The notes under the pieces are model-generated. The model was given only the letters and a program-made list of their open reading frames with translations, was not told where the DNA came from and searched no databases. Below, in pieces: positions 60,662 to 64,000 of a DNA stretch of 64,000 bases. This stretch comes from Opitutaceae bacterium TAV5 (GTDB lineage Bacteria; Verrucomicrobiota; Verrucomicrobiia; Opitutales; Opitutaceae): NCBI GenBank assembly GCA_000242935.3, contig CP007053.1, forward strand, positions 2,589,001 through 2,653,000, in the 5' to 3' direction. The position numbers and the translations under genes are program-made. The number at the start of each line of letters is the position of its first letter. Positions within the stretch are counted from its first letter, which is position 1.

Positions 60662-62536
60662 TCATCCGGCCGCGGTCGATCGATCGACCGCGGCGGAGGG
60701 CTCCGGGCTGCCGGAAAGCCGCCAATAGAAGCCCTGTTGCGCGAGCAGCCCGGCGTGGGTGCCGCGTTCCTGGATTTCGCCGTGGTTGATCACGATGATC
60801 TGGTCGGCGTTACGGATGGTGCTCAGGCGGTGCGCGATGACGAAACTCGTCCGGTTGTGCATCAGCCGCGCCATCGCCTCCTGGATGTGTTTCTCGGTGC
60901 GCGTGTCCACGCTGCTGGTCGCCTCGTCCAGAATCAGGATCGACGGATCGGCCAGGATGGCGCGGGCGATGGAGAGCATCTGTCGCTGGCCGTGGCTGAG
61001 GCTGCCGCCCCCGCCGCTCGTCAAGAAGGTGTCGTAGCCTTGCGGCAGGCGGCGGATGTAGGGATCGGCGTTGGCCAGGCGCGCCGCCTCCTCGACCTCG
61101 GCGTCGGTCGCATCGAGCCGGCCGTAGCGGATGTTGTCGCGGACCGTGCCGGAAAAGAGAAACGTATCCTGCAACACGATACCGAGGTGGCGGCGGAGGT
61201 CGTCCTTGGCGATGTCGCGCAGGTCCCGGCCGTCGAGGAGGACGCGGCCGCGGTCGATTTCGTAAAAGCGGGTGAGGAGATTGATGATCGTCGTTTTGCC
61301 GGCGCCGGTGGGGCCGATCAGCGCGATGGTCTGGCCGGGGCGGGCGTGGAGGTTGATGGCCTTGAGGACGGGGACGCCCTCGCGGTAGGAGAAATGCACG
61401 TCCTCGAAAACGATGTCGCCACGGACCGGGCCGAGCGGTTGCGCTCCGGGGGTGTCCGCCTCGGGCGGCTCGTCGATGATCTCGAAAACGCGTTCGGCCC
61501 CGGCCATGGCGGACTGGATCTGGTTGTAGAGGTTGGCGATTTCGTTGAGGGGACGGCCGAACTGGCGCGTGTAGTTGATGAAGGTGGCGATGGTGCCGAC
61601 GGTCGCCAGGCCGCGGATGGCCATGAAGCCGCCGAGCACGGCGACGATCGCGAGGCCGAGGTTGTTGCCCATGTTCATCAGCGGGCCGGTCACGCCGCTG
61701 AAGGTCTGCGCCTGCACGCCGGCGCGGAGGCTGGCCTGGTTGATGTCGTCGAAGCGGGCGACGATGGCGGCCTCCTGCCCGCAGGCCTTGACGAGTTTGC
61801 GGCCGCCGACGCTTTCCTCGATGAAGCCGTAGAGGCGGCCGAGGGCGGCCTGCTGCACGCGGTAGCGGGCGCGGATGCGCGCGCCGAGCCAGCGGTTGGC
61901 GGTCACGGTGAAGAGCGAGATGAAAAACACGCTCGCCAGGGCCAGCCAGGGATTGATCAGAACCATGGCCACGGCGACGCCGACCGTGCTGAGCGCGCCC
62001 GAGACGAGCTGCGTCACGCTGTTGCCGAGCACCTGGTTGATGCTTTCCACGTCGTTGGTGACGCGGGCCATCAGTTCGCCGTGGGCGCGGCGGTCGAAGA
62101 AGCGCAGCGGCAGGCGTTGCAGCCGGTCGAAGAGATCGATGCGCAGGGCGCGCAGGGTGCGCTGGGAGGCGCCGGCCATGATCCAGGCCTGGAGGAAGCC
62201 GGACGCGGCCGAGAGCGCATAGACCAGCAGCATGAGGCCGAGGGTGCGGGCGAGGCCGTCGAGTTCGCGGGGGACGATGTGGCGGTCGATGACGCGGCCG
62301 AGCAGGAGGGGGCCGGCGAGGTCGAACGCCACGGAGCCGGCGACCAGCAGGCCGGTGAGGATCAGGGCGAGCCGTTCGCGGCGGAGATAACCCCAGAGGC
62401 GCAGGACGGTGCCGGTCGCGTTCCTGGCGCGTTCCACGGGCGCCTGGAAGCCGGCTCCGGGACCGCCGCGCCGTCCCGGCATGGGCGGCATCCGGTCCTC
62501 GGCGGAGGGCTGGCGTTGCGGGTCATTCGCCTTCAT
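60662..62536 (-). CDS. ABC exporter subunit with catalytic ATP site (heterodimer partner)
   Basis: 624 residues from ATG 62536: a disordered Arg/Pro-rich N terminus of about 40 residues, six transmembrane helices, and a nucleotide-binding domain. Walker A GPTGAGKTT, Walker B LILDEATSSVD (Glu kept), H-loop IAHRLST (His kept), but the signature reads LSHGQ, not LSGGQ. It overlaps the end of the upstream ABC gene by 14 bases. Together they form a heterodimeric lipid or drug exporter of the LmrCD/TM287-288 kind. A 26-base palindrome lies in the last codons. Confidence 0.92.
   Translation of the reverse strand: MKANDPQRQPSAEDRMPPMPGRRGGPGAGFQAPVERARNATGTVLRLWGYLRRERLALILTGLLVAGSVAFDLAGPLLLGRVIDRHIVPRELDGLARTLGLMLLVYALSAASGFLQAWIMAGASQRTLRALRIDLFDRLQRLPLRFFDRRAHGELMARVTNDVESINQVLGNSVTQLVSGALSTVGVAVAMVLINPWLALASVFFISLFTVTANRWLGARIRARYRVQQAALGRLYGFIEESVGGRKLVKACGQEAAIVARFDDINQASLRAGVQAQTFSGVTGPLMNMGNNLGLAIVAVLGGFMAIRGLATVGTIATFINYTRQFGRPLNEIANLYNQIQSAMAGAERVFEIIDEPPEADTPGAQPLGPVRGDIVFEDVHFSYREGVPVLKAINLHARPGQTIALIGPTGAGKTTIINLLTRFYEIDRGRVLLDGRDLRDIAKDDLRRHLGIVLQDTFLFSGTVRDNIRYGRLDATDAEVEEAARLANADPYIRRLPQGYDTFLTSGGGGSLSHGQRQMLSIARAILADPSILILDEATSSVDTRTEKHIQEAMARLMHNRTSFVIAHRLSTIRNADQIIVINHGEIQERGTHAGLLAQQGFYWRLSGSPEPSAAVDRSTAAG
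60669..60694. repeat. Perfect 26-base palindrome at the 3' end of the ABC gene
   Basis: The half site GCCGCGGTCGATC is followed immediately by its exact complement. It covers the last codons of the leftward ABC gene (VDRSTAAG and stop). There is no T-tract on either strand. It stands between convergent genes ending at 60629 and 60662. Confidence 0.7.
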
Positions 62537-64000
62537 GCGGCGTGGCTCCTTTCTCGATCTGCGACTGGTAAATCTCCCGGTAAACGGGGCTGGTTTCGAG
62601 CAGGGTGGCGTGCGTGCCCGCGGCGACGAGCTGGCCTTCGTCGAGCACGAGGATCCGGTCGGCGTCGACGACTGTGCTGATGCGCTGGGCGATGATGATG
62701 CGCGTCTGGCAAAAGTCCTGCGCGGAGAGGGCGTCGCGGATGAGCGACTCCGTGCGCAGGTCAACGGCGCTGGTGCTGTCGTCGAGGATCAGCACGGCGG
62801 GGCGAGGCAGGAGGGCACGGGCGATGCCGAGGCGCTGTTTCTGTCCGCCGGAAAGGGTGACGCCGCGCTGGCCGACGGCGGTGGCGTAGCCCTCCGGCAT
62901 GTGGGAAATGAAGGTGTCGGCCTGCGCGGTGCGGGCGGCGTCGGCGACGAGTTCGGGCGGGGCGTCGGGCCGGGCGAAGGCGATGTTTTCCCCCACGGTG
63001 GAGCCGAAGAGGACCGGCTCCTGCAGGGCAATGCCGACGTGGCGGTGGAGGTCGGCCTCGGGGATGTTGCGCACGTCCACGCCGTCGAGCGTGACGCGGC
63101 CTTCGGTCGCGTCGTAAAAACGCGGGATGAGGTGCGCGAGGGTGGACTTGCCCGAGCCGGTGGCGCCGAGGATGGCGACCGTCTGGCCGGGCCCGGCGGT
63201 GAAGCTGATGTTTTTCAGGACCGGATTCCCTCCTTCGCCGGCGTAGCTGAAGCTCACGTTTTCGAAGGCGACGCGCCCCTCGACGCGAGGAGGAAGCGCG
63301 CGCGACGGCGAGGCGGAAGCGGGTTTCAGGCTCGGCCTGGCTTCGAGGATTTCGGCGATGCGCCGGACCGACGCATGCGCGCGGGACATCTGGACGACCA
63401 TGAAGCTGAAAAAGGCCAGCGACATGAGGGCGTGCATGAGGTAGTTGATAAAGGCCACGATCTCGCCCACCTGCAGGTCGCCGGTCCGGACGCGGTGGGC
63501 GCCGGCCCAGAGCACGGCCACGATGCCGACATTGAGCGTGAGCATCATGAAGGGCTGGAGCCGGGCGCCGGTGCGGATGGCCTCGACCGTGCGGCGCACC
63601 AGCGTGTGGTTGACCCGGGCGAAGCGTTCCGACTCGTGGCCGGCGCGCGCGAAGGCCTTGACGACGCGGCTGCCGGCGAGGTTTTCCTGAAGGACGGTGT
63701 TCACGTCGTCGAGCCCTTGCTGCACCTGGCGGTAGAGCGGAAAGGTTTTGCGGGAGATGATGACGAGCGCCGTCACCAGGATGGGGATGATGACAAGAAA
63801 CAGCAGACTGAGCCGCGGACTCGTGAGCACCGCCATGACGATGCTCCCGACGAGCAGGAGCGGCGTGCGCACCATGCCGCGCAGGAGCATGACGGCCATG
63901 TCCTGCACCTGGTTGACGTCGCTGGTCAGGCGCGTGATGAGAGGGCCGGTTTCGAGCCGGTCGAGATCGGCGAAGGAGAGGGACTGGACCTTGTGAAACA
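62523..64000 (-). CDS. ABC exporter subunit with degenerate ATP site, 5' end outside window
   Basis: The frame is open from the right edge: residues FHKVQSLSFADLDRLETGPL precede the apparent GTG at 63908, so the start lies beyond the window. Transmembrane part, then nucleotide-binding domain with Walker A GATGSGKST, signature LSGGQ, Walker B LILDDSTSAVD (Glu replaced by Asp) and H-loop IIAQRIST (His replaced by Gln). These changes mark the degenerate site of heterodimeric exporters, and the partner signature LSHGQ is the matching change. Overlaps the downstream partner by 14 bases. Confidence 0.9.
   Translation of the reverse strand, partial: FHKVQSLSFADLDRLETGPLITRLTSDVNQVQDMAVMLLRGMVRTPLLLVGSIVMAVLTSPRLSLLFLVIIPILVTALVIISRKTFPLYRQVQQGLDDVNTVLQENLAGSRVVKAFARAGHESERFARVNHTLVRRTVEAIRTGARLQPFMMLTLNVGIVAVLWAGAHRVRTGDLQVGEIVAFINYLMHALMSLAFFSFMVVQMSRAHASVRRIAEILEARPSLKPASASPSRALPPRVEGRVAFENVSFSYAGEGGNPVLKNISFTAGPGQTVAILGATGSGKSTLAHLIPRFYDATEGRVTLDGVDVRNIPEADLHRHVGIALQEPVLFGSTVGENIAFARPDAPPELVADAARTAQADTFISHMPEGYATAVGQRGVTLSGGQKQRLGIARALLPRPAVLILDDSTSAVDLRTESLIRDALSAQDFCQTRIIIAQRISTVVDADRILVLDEGQLVAAGTHATLLETSPVYREIYQSQIEKGATPHEGE

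Noticed and set aside
60737-62680. 647-residue frame opposite the ABC exporter gene
   Set aside because: Composition follows the reversed codons of the ABC gene; no domain is visible.

Overview
The window is GC-rich chromosomal DNA that looks like a Verrucomicrobium, most likely of the Opitutaceae. That assignment is inferred from gene content: PEP-CTERM proteins, solitary pseudopilins with an H-X9-DG-type tail, many LacI and AraC regulators, and many glycoside hydrolases with no SusC/SusD pair. There are no rRNA or tRNA genes, CRISPR arrays, phage genes or transposases that I can see. Most genes have no Shine-Dalgarno sequence; several have a run of 6 to 9 C's just before the start codon instead.

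Layout. 1-7.9 kb: a GPH-type sugar symporter cut by the window edge, a LacI regulator, then a forward run of GH10 xylanase-like enzyme, PEP-CTERM protein, pseudopilin and sialate O-acetylesterase-like enzyme. 7.9-18.5 kb: two sugar-oxidation clusters. One is a leftward operon (Zn-type dehydrogenase, Gfo/Idh/MocA oxidoreductase, and a GH130 gene broken by two in-frame stops) facing an AraC regulator. The other is a rightward operon (dehydrogenase, type I dehydroquinase-like enzyme, two Gfo/Idh/MocA enzymes, quinone-oxidoreductase-like enzyme) facing a LacI regulator. 18.5-26.3 kb: remnants of gltD and of an M50/CBS protease, a solitary GspE-type ATPase, and gltB, which carries an in-frame insertion of an intergenic hairpin repeat.

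26.3-34.3 kb: a BNR/sialidase-like protein, AraC regulator, pseudopilin, PEP-CTERM protein with autotransporter-type repeats, and two tandemly duplicated clan GH-A hydrolases. 34.5-39.8 kb: housekeeping and accessory genes (AlbA_2/schlafen-type regulator, a hypothetical protein, an AlkC-like DNA repair protein, a sirtuin) separated by hairpin repeats. 40-57 kb: three further carbohydrate modules, each combining a LacI regulator, a pseudopilin, a PEP-CTERM protein and one or more glycan-active enzymes. The last of these contains an unusual fusion of a PL5-type alginate lyase with a polysaccharide pyruvyl transferase. 57-60.6 kb: GH28, a glucarate-dehydratase-like enzyme and an IclR regulator. 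60.6-64 kb: two subunits of a heterodimeric ABC exporter, one of them incomplete.

The main pattern is a locus type that recurs five times: transcription factor + one pseudopilin-like protein + one PEP-CTERM protein + glycan-degrading enzymes. Two of these loci have paralogous LacI regulators with a near-identical palindrome (TGGAAC-N-GTTCCA) directly next to the regulator start codon. A third copy precedes a PEP-CTERM gene, which points to a small local regulon. I infer that these are polysaccharide-utilisation loci whose surface parts are pilin-like and PEP-CTERM proteins; no experiment or search supports this here.
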